From: a virus | IMG/VR virus record: IMGVR_UViG_3300023301_000106 | Coordinates: 1-23,325 of that record | Reading direction: 5' to 3' (one strand) | Length of the DNA stretch: 23,325 nucleotides | Shown here: positions 1-6,905 of the stretch, one piece after another | Numbering within the stretch: position 1 is the first letter of the stretch | How the letters are laid out: each line of letters starts with the position of its first letter | Made by a program: the position numbers and the translations under genes | The notes under the pieces: model-generated | Seen by the model: only the letters and a program-made list of their open reading frames with translations | Told to the model about the DNA's origin: nothing | The model's database searches: none

Positions 1-43
1 GAGCCGTTGCTTAATACAATTAATAATTTTAAATTTTAAAAAA

Positions 44-1300
44 ATGGATGAAATTCAAAAGGCAATGGAAACAAAATTTGCCGAATTAAAAAAACAAGTC
101 GAAGCGAAAACCTCAGAGGTCACAGCCGATGAGTTCAAATCTTTGGAAACAAAGTACAATGATATGGTTAAAGAATTGGCAGATGCTAAATCTAAAGACC
201 AAACAGATGTTACTATCAAGGCTATGCAAGATCACCTGGATAAACTTGATATTAAGATGCAAAAGAAAGGTGTTGAAACTAAGCGTTCTAATGCCACTAT
301 TGACAGTGAGGTTAAATCTTACTTCGAGAAATCAGAAATTAAAAGTGCTATTGATGAATTGAAAACCAACCGTTCGACTTCCGTTAACATGGAAGTAAAA
401 GCAGTTGGAACGATGACTCTAGGATCTTATGACGGAACTTCTCTAACCACCGATATTGATAGAACAATTTCTAAAGCTCCAAACAGACAGCCTTATCTTA
501 GAAACCTTGTAAATGTTTCGACTATTACTGGGAATAAGGTAACATGGGTTAATAAGGAAGCTATAGAAGGTTCTGCAGGAATGACTGCGGAAGGTGCATT
601 GAAATCTCAGGTTTCATGGACCTACACAGAAGAAAGCGCAGACGTTAAGAAGATCACAGCTTTTGTAAAAGTATCTAAAGAATCCCTAGACGATTTAGAC
701 TTCTTACGTTCTGAAATTAACACAGACTTACGTGAGGAAATCGAGTTAAAACTTGATGAACAATTAGCAAGCGGAACAGGTTTAACAACAAACCTCAAAG
801 GCATTTTAACTTATGCTCCGACATTCGATGTGACAGGAACTCCATTCATAGATTCAGTTGCTACTCCTAACAGAGTTGATGCACTAAGAGTTGCGGTTTC
901 GCTTGTTAAGAGTAACAGATTTACTCCTAATTATGCGGTTATTAATCCTATGGATGCAGCATTAATGGACTTAGCGAAAGGCGAGGACGGGCATTACATC
1001 TTGCCTCCATTCGTTACCTCTGATGGGCTTAGAATTGCGGGTATTCCAATTATTGAGAATGAAGCGATTACTGCGGGTAGTTTCCTTGTAGGAGACTTTA
1101 ATAAGTCTAATCTTAGAATTAAGGAAGAAATCAACATTAACTTAGGTTATGAAAATGATGACTTTACTAGAAACTTAGTTACTATATTAGCTGAAATGAG
1201 AGCAGTACATTATATCAAAAAGCATCATATCCCTGCCTTCTTGAAAGGTACTTTTGCTCAAGCGATTGACGATATTAACACAGTTCAACCAGCAGTATAA
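44..1300 (+). CDS. major capsid protein, HK97 fold
   Basis: This 418-aa protein forms the icosahedral head shell. The N-terminal ~60 residues are charged and predicted to be coiled coil, and with residues up to ~110 they look like the scaffolding (delta) domain that HK97-type capsids fuse to the shell protein. From about residue 115 the pattern fits an HK97 capsid: a stretch around the NxVTW motif, then an E-rich segment with a long helix (EEIELKLDEQLASG), a conserved A-domain-like stretch (NYAVINPMDAALMDLAKG), and a late IPIIENEAITAGSFLVGDF motif. The length is typical for the family. The frame stays open to the left window edge, but the ATG at 44 follows an A/T-rich leader typical of starts in this operon, so I kept it. 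It heads the late structural cluster seen here. Cleavage of the delta domain by an upstream protease is likely from family knowledge but cannot be seen. Confidence 0.92.
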   Translation: MDEIQKAMETKFAELKKQVEAKTSEVTADEFKSLETKYNDMVKELADAKSKDQTDVTIKAMQDHLDKLDIKMQKKGVETKRSNATIDSEVKSYFEKSEIKSAIDELKTNRSTSVNMEVKAVGTMTLGSYDGTSLTTDIDRTISKAPNRQPYLRNLVNVSTITGNKVTWVNKEAIEGSAGMTAEGALKSQVSWTYTEESADVKKITAFVKVSKESLDDLDFLRSEINTDLREEIELKLDEQLASGTGLTTNLKGILTYAPTFDVTGTPFIDSVATPNRVDALRVAVSLVKSNRFTPNYAVINPMDAALMDLAKGEDGHYILPPFVTSDGLRIAGIPIIENEAITAGSFLVGDFNKSNLRIKEEININLGYENDDFTRNLVTILAEMRAVHYIKKHHIPAFLKGTFAQAIDDINTVQPAV

Positions 1301-1308
1301 TTAATAAT

Positions 1309-1339
1309 AGGGGTTGATTAATTTCAGCCCCTTAATTTT
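1309..1339 (+). terminator. stem-loop after capsid gene (attenuator or terminator)
   Basis: A 9-bp inverted repeat (AGGGGTTGA at 1309-1317, TCAGCCCCT at 1324-1332, one G-U wobble) surrounds a TTAATT loop and is followed by an A/T-rich tract with a TTTT run. It sits 9 nt after the capsid stop codon. It may partly end transcription or protect the capsid mRNA so that capsid protein exceeds the downstream products. The stronger terminator at 21439 has the same TTAATT loop. The T-run is short, so full termination is doubtful, and the operon clearly continues. Confidence 0.55.
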
Positions 1340-1345
1340 AATATT

Positions 1346-1528
1346 ATGAAGATAAAAGCATTAAAGAATTTTATAGATAAGACCAATAGCAAAGCCATAA
1401 AGGTTGGCGATGTTATAGATATTTCAGACACAAGGGCAAAATCTGCCATTGAGCGTAAATTAGCCGAAGAGGTTAAAACAGAAAAAAAAGAAGGTAAACC
1501 AAAGATATCTAAGAAAGAAAAAAAGTAA
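1346..1528 (+). CDS. small basic protein of the head gene cluster
   Basis: This is a 60-aa protein whose C-terminal 20 residues are strongly basic (a run rich in Lys and Glu ending KKEKK). The first 40 residues have a compact pattern (KALKNFIDKTNSKAIKVGD...DISDTRAKSAIERKLAEEV). Small proteins of this form often follow the capsid gene in siphoviruses and may be accessory head factors, but I do not recognise a named family. The stop codon is immediately followed by the ATG of the connector gene, so the two are probably translationally coupled. The function is unknown. Confidence 0.75.
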   Translation: MKIKALKNFIDKTNSKAIKVGDVIDISDTRAKSAIERKLAEEVKTEKKEGKPKISKKEKK

Positions 1529-1984
1529 ATGAGTTACCTATCTGTAATATCTTTATCACAAGCAAAGAATCATCTTAGAATAGATGAGGACTTTACAGCT
1601 GATGACAGTTCAATCGAAAGAATGATAGCGTCTGCATTGGAGTTAATAGAAAAGAACACTAATCATTTAGTTTACCAACGTGAAAGGACTTATTATCGGT
1701 CCGTTGATAATGCTAGAATATCAGTATTTGACTATCCAATAAATAAATATGATATGGAGGTCACAGCATTACATTACTCATTAAAACACGAATTTCATAC
1801 GGATAAGATTACTTTGGACGTTGGGTATATAAGCCCTTATGACGTTCCTAGTCCTTTGATTGATGTGGCGTTAATGATTATAGAAAATTGGTATTACGAA
1901 GCGGAAAACGAGGGAAACAAAGCCGACATTCCAGAACGTGCCAATAGTATTATGTTTACCTATAAACGTTGCATTGTTTCATGA
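1529..1984 (+). CDS. head-tail connector protein, gp6-like
   Basis: This 151-aa protein is mostly helical. It opens with SLSQAKNHLRID, followed by a DDSSIERMIASALELIEKNTN helix. That pattern is characteristic of the HK97 gp6 / Phage_connect_1 (QLRxxEAK-type) family, which forms a ring below the portal. A late helix (LIDVALMIIENWYYEAENEG) matches the usual C-terminal 'WYxxRE' helix of the family. It sits between the capsid gene and the head-tail adaptor, the usual place in HK97-like genomes. Its stop overlaps the next start as ATGA. The assignment rests on pattern and synteny. Confidence 0.78.
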   Translation: MSYLSVISLSQAKNHLRIDEDFTADDSSIERMIASALELIEKNTNHLVYQRERTYYRSVDNARISVFDYPINKYDMEVTALHYSLKHEFHTDKITLDVGYISPYDVPSPLIDVALMIIENWYYEAENEGNKADIPERANSIMFTYKRCIVS

Positions 1985-2301
1985 GAGCTAGAAGATACAC
2001 CGATATAATAGAAGTTTGGCAGTCTATTGAGATTGAAGACGGGTTCGGCGGGTATACTAATCAAGAAGTTAAGCAGTTCGATAAATGGGCGCAAAAGAGA
2101 ACCCAAGGTGCAGGAAATAAATTCCAGTTATACGGGTTAAACGATTTTAAAAACCCAGTTATATTCAGGATACGCAAAGGCAACAATTTTATAAATGAAG
2201 ATATGTTTATTAAATTTAACGGTTCCAAATTCATTATAAAAGGAATAGAAAACGTAAATTTGGACAACATCGAGATTAATTTATATTGTGATGAAACTTA
2301 A
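1981..2301 (+). CDS. head-tail adaptor (Phage_H_T_join / SPP1 gp16-like)
   Basis: This 106-aa beta-rich protein has the hallmarks of head-tail joining proteins: an N-terminal short strand, then EDGFGGY (the DGxGG motif), a conserved Trp (KWAQ), and a C-terminal pattern in which a strand is followed by FNGSKFIIKGIENV and ends in INLYCDE. Family members close the head and receive the tail. I placed the start at the ATG at 1981, which forms an ATGA overlap with the connector stop. A longer version would need a TTG at 1969 and adds only four residues. Synteny with the connector and gp10-like genes supports the call. Confidence 0.8.
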   Translation: MRARRYTDIIEVWQSIEIEDGFGGYTNQEVKQFDKWAQKRTQGAGNKFQLYGLNDFKNPVIFRIRKGNNFINEDMFIKFNGSKFIIKGIENVNLDNIEINLYCDET

Positions 2302-2313
2302 AACCAAAAGATT

Positions 2314-2509
2314 ATGAAACCAATACCAAAAATAGTAGTAGATGAAAAAGGATATATAAGAGTTCAAACTACCTAGTGGCGAAATGTTGCCAGAGGTTGA
2401 TCTAATAATAGAGAACAGCATGAATTCAACTAGCGTTGAAAAAAGAGAAAGAAATAATAAACAGTGTTTTGTTACTGTTAAATTTCTATGTGAACACGAT
2501 TTAAAATGA
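2314..2509 (+). pseudogene. small phage protein broken by a +1 frameshift
   Basis: The ATG at 2314 opens a frame encoding MKPIPKIVVDEKGYIR and stopping at TAG 2374-2376. In the +1 frame, open from 2360, the sequence continues as FKLPSGEMLPEVDLIIEN and runs to a TGA at 2507-2509 that overlaps the next gene's ATG as ATGA. The other genes here show the same coupling. Removing one base near 2362 joins the halves into one ~64-aa protein (GYIR-FKLPSGEMLPE). This suggests a recent one-base insertion, a sequencing error, or an unusual +1 shift. The second half could alternatively start at an internal ATG at 2384 (41 aa). I see no sequence at the junction that resembles a known +1 slippage site. The function is unknown; it lies in the head-tail joining gene group. 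Confidence 0.65.
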
Positions 2510-2946
2510 AACTTAAAGACGTAAATCAATTACAAGTTAAGCTATCTAAGATGAACCAACAGAGTTCTAAGATAGTTGGAGACATAGTAAGGTTGAACGC
2601 TAATGAGATAGCAAGTGAGGCATCTAGGAACGCACCAAAGATGTTTAAAACGAAAGGAGGTACGGGATTCCCAACTAATGGAGAGATTAATCAAAGTATT
2701 GCAACCGATAAAGTAAGCGAATTAAAATACACAGTATCGGTTAACTCAGTGATGGGTGCTTATGCGGAATTTGGTACTGGCGCATTTGTAGACGTTCCAG
2801 AAGGATGGAATGAAATATCATGGAGTTATTATGTGAATGGTAAAGGAATGATAATGCCAACGCCTTATTTCATACCAGCATTTAGAGCGGGAAAAGAAAG
2901 AATATTAAAAGATTTACAAAACTATTTGAGTAAAATAAATGATTAA
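2506..2946 (+). CDS. HK97 gp10-like tail-completion/minor tail protein
   Basis: This 146-aa protein shows the diagnostic pattern of the HK97 gp10 family. It has an N-terminal helix with conserved small residues (IASEASRNAPK), a GxINQSIATDK segment, the central YAEFGTGAF motif (family consensus Y-x-EFGT), and a late PTPYFIPAF motif followed by a terminal helix. Members join the head-neck complex to the tail. The start forms an ATGA overlap with the frameshifted upstream gene, and its 3' end overlaps the following gene by 8 nt. The length is normal. Confidence 0.85.
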   Translation: MKLKDVNQLQVKLSKMNQQSSKIVGDIVRLNANEIASEASRNAPKMFKTKGGTGFPTNGEINQSIATDKVSELKYTVSVNSVMGAYAEFGTGAFVDVPEGWNEISWSYYVNGKGMIMPTPYFIPAFRAGKERILKDLQNYLSKIND

Positions 2947-3355
2947 TCCAGATAAACACATAAGGAAGTATTTTGCAACCACTTTAAGCGGTCAAATAGT
3001 AGATGGTAAAACAATTACCGTACATGATTATAGAGCGCCTTTTAATTCAGATGCTTACATTCTTATGATTAATCAATCAATGACACCTAACAAAGACCAT
3101 AAATGCGATATAGTTAGCTGGAATTGCTTTATAGTTTTAGACGTTGTTACTCTTTTTGATAACATTTCAGGCAGTCGAGTATTAGCAGATAATATCAAAG
3201 AAATGGTAATGAATGAAACTCAAAGCATTTCAATAGATAATTTTTCAGTCGACAATGTTAACATAACTTATCCAGACGATTTAAGTTTAATCACAAGCAC
3301 ACAAACTATATTTAGAAAATTAATTAATTACGAATTTAAAATAACACAACTATGA
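2939..3355 (+). CDS. probable tail terminator / tail completion protein
   Basis: This 138-aa mixed alpha/beta protein lies between the gp10-like gene and the tail tube gene, where siphoviruses encode the tail terminator (gpU/gp17-like; DUF3168-type in many genomes). Visible features are an N-terminal helix (INPDKHIRKYFATTL), alternating beta strands (KTITVHDYRAP, DIVSWNCFIVLDVVTLFD), a helix (SRVLADNIKEMVMN) and a C-terminal strand (NYEFKITQL). This order fits the terminator fold, but the sequence match is weak. The call is mainly by position. Its stop overlaps the tube gene's start as ATGA. Confidence 0.55.
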   Translation: MINPDKHIRKYFATTLSGQIVDGKTITVHDYRAPFNSDAYILMINQSMTPNKDHKCDIVSWNCFIVLDVVTLFDNISGSRVLADNIKEMVMNETQSISIDNFSVDNVNITYPDDLSLITSTQTIFRKLINYEFKITQL

Positions 3356-3801
3356 GTAAAATTGTTCAAGGTAAAAATGTCATCCTTAAATTTTGGGATG
3401 GAACGGCATATCTGCCAGTGGGATGCTTGACCACAAACAGTATTAACGAGTCTCAGGACATCACAGAGGGAGAACCAAACAAATGCGATACGACTAAACC
3501 TAAATCACAGGGTTCGTATTCCTATGATATTAGCGGGGACGCAGTTATGATATCTTTAGACGATACTGAATATGCTACAAAGGCTCATTACGAGAAATTA
3601 AGAACGCTTTGGGCTGATTCAAGAACGAGCGGTGATGCTATTAATTGGGCTATGGAGGGTAGTAATATTGATTACTATGGTGAAGGGTTTATCACAGAAC
3701 TTTCTGCAAAATATCCAACAGATGGAAGTGCTACTTTCACTATTGGCCTTTCAGGTATTGGAGAAGTGTTATTGACAGACCCAAAAGCTCCAGTAGTTTA
3801 A
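3352..3801 (+). CDS. major tail tube protein, TP901-1 type
   Basis: This 149-aa beta-rich protein polymerises into the tail tube. It carries the usual features of TP901-1-like tube proteins: an N-terminal VQGKNVILKF strand, a CLTTNSINESQDI segment, and a central stretch with conserved Gly and Ser (KSQGSYSYDISGDAV). A helix (YEKLRTLWADSRTSG) follows, and then a strand pair ending in a G-F-I-T-E-L motif and a TFTIGLSGIGEV stretch. Position directly before the assembly chaperone and tape measure genes confirms the role. A divergent relative is encoded at 8825-9316. Confidence 0.82.
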   Translation: MSKIVQGKNVILKFWDGTAYLPVGCLTTNSINESQDITEGEPNKCDTTKPKSQGSYSYDISGDAVMISLDDTEYATKAHYEKLRTLWADSRTSGDAINWAMEGSNIDYYGEGFITELSAKYPTDGSATFTIGLSGIGEVLLTDPKAPVV

Positions 3802-3818
3802 TTTAAAACTAAAACATT

Positions 3819-4199
3819 ATGAAAATCACAGTTAAAGATAAAGAATACGAGCCAAAGTTTGGTATAGGTTTTATGGAACGGGCTATCAAAGAGGACCAAC
3901 CAGAGGGGCAGGATATAATGCAACTGCCGACACAAAGACTTCTGTATCATGCCTTAGCTTATGCCGATGAGCGTAACGGAATAGAGCCACAGTTGACAAA
4001 GTTTGATATTTTTGATTACTTGGATGAAGTTGGTTTAAATTCTAAAGATATTAAGCTGTTTCAAATTGAGTTTTTTAAATCTATGCGAGTTCATTTGCCT
4101 GATAACGAAAGCAAAAAAGCAATCGATGAAGTAGTGAAAGCACTTACGCCTGAGGACAAAAAAAAAGTTTTGAAGAGTGGCAAGAAAACTGGGAAGTAA
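3819..4199 (+). CDS. tail assembly chaperone, short form (lambda gpG analogue)
   Basis: This 126-aa acidic protein is encoded between the tail tube and tape measure genes, the invariable place of the gpG-type chaperone that coats the tape measure during assembly. It is helical ([52 protein letters not shown]). Its C-terminal part, [18 protein letters not shown], is encoded across a nine-A run, after which an overlapping -1 frame is open. This is the classical arrangement for production of a longer frameshifted form. Terminating ribosomes make this short form, which is expected to be the more abundant product. Confidence 0.8.
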   Translation: MKITVKDKEYEPKFGIGFMERAIKEDQPEGQDIMQLPTQRLLYHALAYADERNGIEPQLTKFDIFDYLDEVGLNSKDIKLFQIEFFKSMRVHLPDNESKKAIDEVVKALTPEDKKKVLKSGKKTGK

Positions 4200-4498
4200 A
4201 CGTAATATCATTTTCTTTATATGAGTTAAAGCTCCCGTCTTTGCAATCGGTTAACGATATGACATGGCGGGAGTTTCAGTTAAGGAAAGCGGGTTACGAA
4301 CGTGAACAGTTAAAAGAGTGGCAACGTGCTAGAATGATAGCTTATTTCAGTGGTTACGGCCAATCAATAAGCGAAAAAAACATTTTAAGATGGCTGCCCT
4401 TAAAAGGTGAAATCATAAAACCAAAGGTTTCAGACGAACACAGAGAGAGTTTTAACAAAGCGATGCAAGATTATAAAAATAAGGTAAATGGCAACTAA
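3819..4498 (+). CDS. tail assembly chaperone, frameshifted long form (gpGT analogue)
   Basis: A -1 shift on the A9 run (codons AAA AAA at 4161-4166) would fuse the first 116 residues of the chaperone to 110 residues of the downstream frame, giving about 226 aa ending at TAA 4496-4498. The downstream frame is open from 4154 and reads [22 protein letters not shown] through a T-domain-like segment ([30 protein letters not shown]). That region has no ATG until well inside the conserved part. An independent start would need the TTG at 4241, which would remove part of the conserved stretch. Frameshifting therefore explains the sequence better. The T domain is known to recruit the tail tube protein in lambda. 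The downstream frame overlaps the tape measure gene by 11 nt. Confidence 0.78.
4158..4166 (+). promoter_or_regulatory. programmed -1 ribosomal frameshift slippery site
   Basis: Nine consecutive A residues lie in frame as AAA AAA AAA (Lys codons 114-116 of the chaperone), so the heptamer A-AAA-AAA at 4160-4166 allows re-pairing of both tRNAs after a -1 slip. The upstream frame stops at 4197-4199, 31 nt later, while the -1 frame is open from 4154 to 4498. A weak 5-bp stem (GTTTT at 4167-4171, AAAAC at 4185-4189) follows. I see no strong stimulatory structure. Confidence 0.8.
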
Positions 4499-6905
4499 TG
4501 AATTAAATGTATCGATTGGCGCTGAAATTGACGGCTTACAAAAAGGGCTAGATAAAGCAGGGCGTGAATTAGGTAAGTTTGAAACTAAAATAAATAGTTT
4601 AGCAAAAGTTGGTGATAAACTTTCATCTATAGGTGCGAAAATGTCTATTGGCATAACAGCACCTTTGTCAATTTTAGGAGGTTTAGCTGTTAAAACATTT
4701 GCAGATTTTAGTCAAGAAATGGCAAAAGTAAAAGCTATTTCAGGTGCTACTTCTCATGAGTTTGAAAGCCTTAAAAAGTCAGCTATGGATTTAGGTAGTG
4801 CCACAAGATTTAGCGCAAGCGAGGTCGCAGGGTTGCAGTTAAATTTATCAAAGTTAGGTTTTAATACTAAAGCGATTAACGATTCTACAGGCGCTATACT
4901 AAACTTAGCGCTTGCGACTGGCGAAGATTTAGCACAATCTGCAACGGTGGCAGCATCAACAATACAAGGTTTTGGACTAGCTACGGCTGATGCAGGAAGA
5001 ATAGCGGATGTAATGGCCAAATCATTTTCAAGTTCGGCTTTAGACTTACAGAAATTCAAGGTAGCTATGGCGACGGTTGCGCCAGTAGCAAAGACAGCAA
5101 ATCAAAGTTTAGAAGCTACCACGGCCGCATTATCTATTTTAGTAAATTCAGGTATTGAGGCATCTACAGCGGGGACGGCATTAAGAAACATATTCTTAAA
5201 ATTAGCACAGTCAGGAGTTTCAATGGACGCTGCATTTAAAGATATTAGAGAGTCTTCAAATAAAAGCGCAAAGGCAATTGAGTATTTCGGAATAGAGGGA
5301 GCAACGGCCGCGGTTGTTTTAGCGGATAACGCTGATGCCGCCAAAGCCTTAGAAACTCAATATTTAGCCGCAGGAGGTTCTGCGGAAAAGATGGCTAAGA
5401 TAATGGACAATACTCTTACAGGGTCATTGGCTAATCTTAAATCAGCTACTGAGGGCGCAATGATAGCTATTGGAGAGCAATTAGCGCCAGCAATCAAAAA
5501 AATATCTGAGTTTGTCACAGGATTAATAGGAAAGTTTAACGCATTGGATCCAACTACAAAGAAAATAATAGTCGGTGTAGGTGTTCTAGTTGCTGCTATC
5601 GGGCCATTAATCGGTGGTTTTGGGTTGTTTTTAACATTATTGCCAGCATTAACTGCGGGTGTTGCTTCTCTAGGTGGTGTGTTCGCATTGCTTACTGGAC
5701 CTATTGGTTTAGTCGCCTTAGCCATTGCGGGCGTTGTTTATGCTATTACTGATAATTGGGATAAGATTAAGCCCTATATAGTAAACACAATAAATTATTT
5801 TATTGAATTATACAATGAGAGTAGAGTTTTAAGATACGCTATTGAAAGTTTATCATTGTATTTTAAGAATGCGTTTTCAGTTATTAAAAACGTTTTATCG
5901 ACTGCATACGAGGTCTTTAAATCTTTTGCAAAAGCAACTGCTGATATATTTGGAGGAATTGGGACTATTTTAAAAGGGGTTTTTAGTGGCAGCGTAAGTG
6001 ATATAAGAAAAGGTATTTCAGAAATTGGAAGTGCTTACTACAAAGGTTTTGTAAGTGTAGGTAAAGACATTTCGGACGGTGTAAGTTCAATAATTTCAGA
6101 TTTTGAAGCTAATGATAAACAAAGGTTAGCTAATTTAATAGGGGGAAAAAAAGCATTAATAACCGATATTAAATTATTCGAAGATGGAAAAATAGAAGAA
6201 ACTAAGAAAGAACTTAATGATGATGTAGAAAGTATTATTGGTGGATTAAAAAATACTCCTTTAAATTTAGGTTTTGATTTAACTAATGTAGAAAGTAATT
6301 TTGCAAAATTAGGAGCCACTTTAAGCACGTCGATTGATAATGCGATTACATTATATAGGACGAAAGTTGATGAGTCAAAAGTATTAATAGCCGAAATGAA
6401 TTATAACCTATCTGAAGCATTTTCGAGTATTGTTTCAAGTGGGGTTTCCGACGGAATAGCGAATACATTTGCGGGTATTGGTGACGCGCTGTCCAACGGT
6501 GGTAATGTTATTGATGTAATTGGTAAAGGGATACTAGGAACTATTGGAGATATTGCAATGCAATTGGGTAAGGCCTCTATAGCTGTTGGTGTAGGTATGA
6601 TAGCCATAAAAACAGCTTTTACAAATCCATTTACCGCTATTGCTGCGGGTGTTGCCTTAGTAGCTTTAGGTGCATTTATAAAAGGCTCTGTTTCAAACAT
6701 ACCTAAAGGTGGGGGCGGTGGGTCGGTTCCTTTCAGTGGTGGCTCAAGTGGTGGATACACTTCTCCAAGATCAAGCTCGCCAAGCTCAGGAGGTTTTGGA
6801 GGCGGTACGGTAGTCTTTGAAATAGAAGGGCAAAAATTAGTAGGAGTTTTAAGTCGTACTTTGGAAAGAAACAGACGTTCAGGCGGTCAATTAAATTTAT
6901 TATAA
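4488..6905 (+). CDS. tail tape measure protein
   Basis: This 805-aa protein sets the tail length and leaves through the tube at DNA injection. The N-terminal ~45 residues form a coiled coil. Residues ~60-275 match the TP901 / PhageMin_Tail domain ([63 protein letters not shown]). Long hydrophobic Gly/Ala-rich segments lie at ~360-425 and ~690-735, probably the membrane-active parts. The C-terminus is Gly/Ser-rich and ends in a strand-like segment. At about 0.15 nm per residue the tail would be near 120 nm; that is an inference. The ATG at 4488 overlaps the chaperone frame by 11 nt, and the stop overlaps the next ATG as TAATG. I see no lytic transglycosylase or peptidase motif. Confidence 0.96.
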   Translation: MATNELNVSIGAEIDGLQKGLDKAGRELGKFETKINSLAKVGDKLSSIGAKMSIGITAPLSILGGLAVKTFADFSQEMAKVKAISGATSHEFESLKKSAMDLGSATRFSASEVAGLQLNLSKLGFNTKAINDSTGAILNLALATGEDLAQSATVAASTIQGFGLATADAGRIADVMAKSFSSSALDLQKFKVAMATVAPVAKTANQSLEATTAALSILVNSGIEASTAGTALRNIFLKLAQSGVSMDAAFKDIRESSNKSAKAIEYFGIEGATAAVVLADNADAAKALETQYLAAGGSAEKMAKIMDNTLTGSLANLKSATEGAMIAIGEQLAPAIKKISEFVTGLIGKFNALDPTTKKIIVGVGVLVAAIGPLIGGFGLFLTLLPALTAGVASLGGVFALLTGPIGLVALAIAGVVYAITDNWDKIKPYIVNTINYFIELYNESRVLRYAIESLSLYFKNAFSVIKNVLSTAYEVFKSFAKATADIFGGIGTILKGVFSGSVSDIRKGISEIGSAYYKGFVSVGKDISDGVSSIISDFEANDKQRLANLIGGKKALITDIKLFEDGKIEETKKELNDDVESIIGGLKNTPLNLGFDLTNVESNFAKLGATLSTSIDNAITLYRTKVDESKVLIAEMNYNLSEAFSSIVSSGVSDGIANTFAGIGDALSNGGNVIDVIGKGILGTIGDIAMQLGKASIAVGVGMIAIKTAFTNPFTAIAAGVALVALGAFIKGSVSNIPKGGGGGSVPFSGGSSGGYTSPRSSSPSSGGFGGGTVVFEIEGQKLVGVLSRTLERNRRSGGQLNLL

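Noticed and set aside
3-14. Possible end of the upstream gene (frame 3, stop TAA at 12-14)
   Set aside because: A second candidate stop lies at 37-39 in another frame; too little sequence to decide, so no feature was entered.
1969-1980. TTG start adding four residues to the head-tail adaptor
   Set aside because: The ATG at 1981 gives the ATGA overlap typical of this operon and matches the family's usual N-terminus.
4241-4498. Separate 85-aa gene starting with TTG
   Set aside because: The frame is open upstream to 4154 with protein-like sequence, and the nine-A run allows a -1 fusion; the frameshift model explains it better than an independent TTG start.
5357-5725. 122-aa minus-strand ORF inside the tape measure gene
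   Set aside because: A shadow of the Ala/Gly-rich coding strand; low-complexity composition and no start context. The same applies to other minus-strand ORFs inside 4430-6760.
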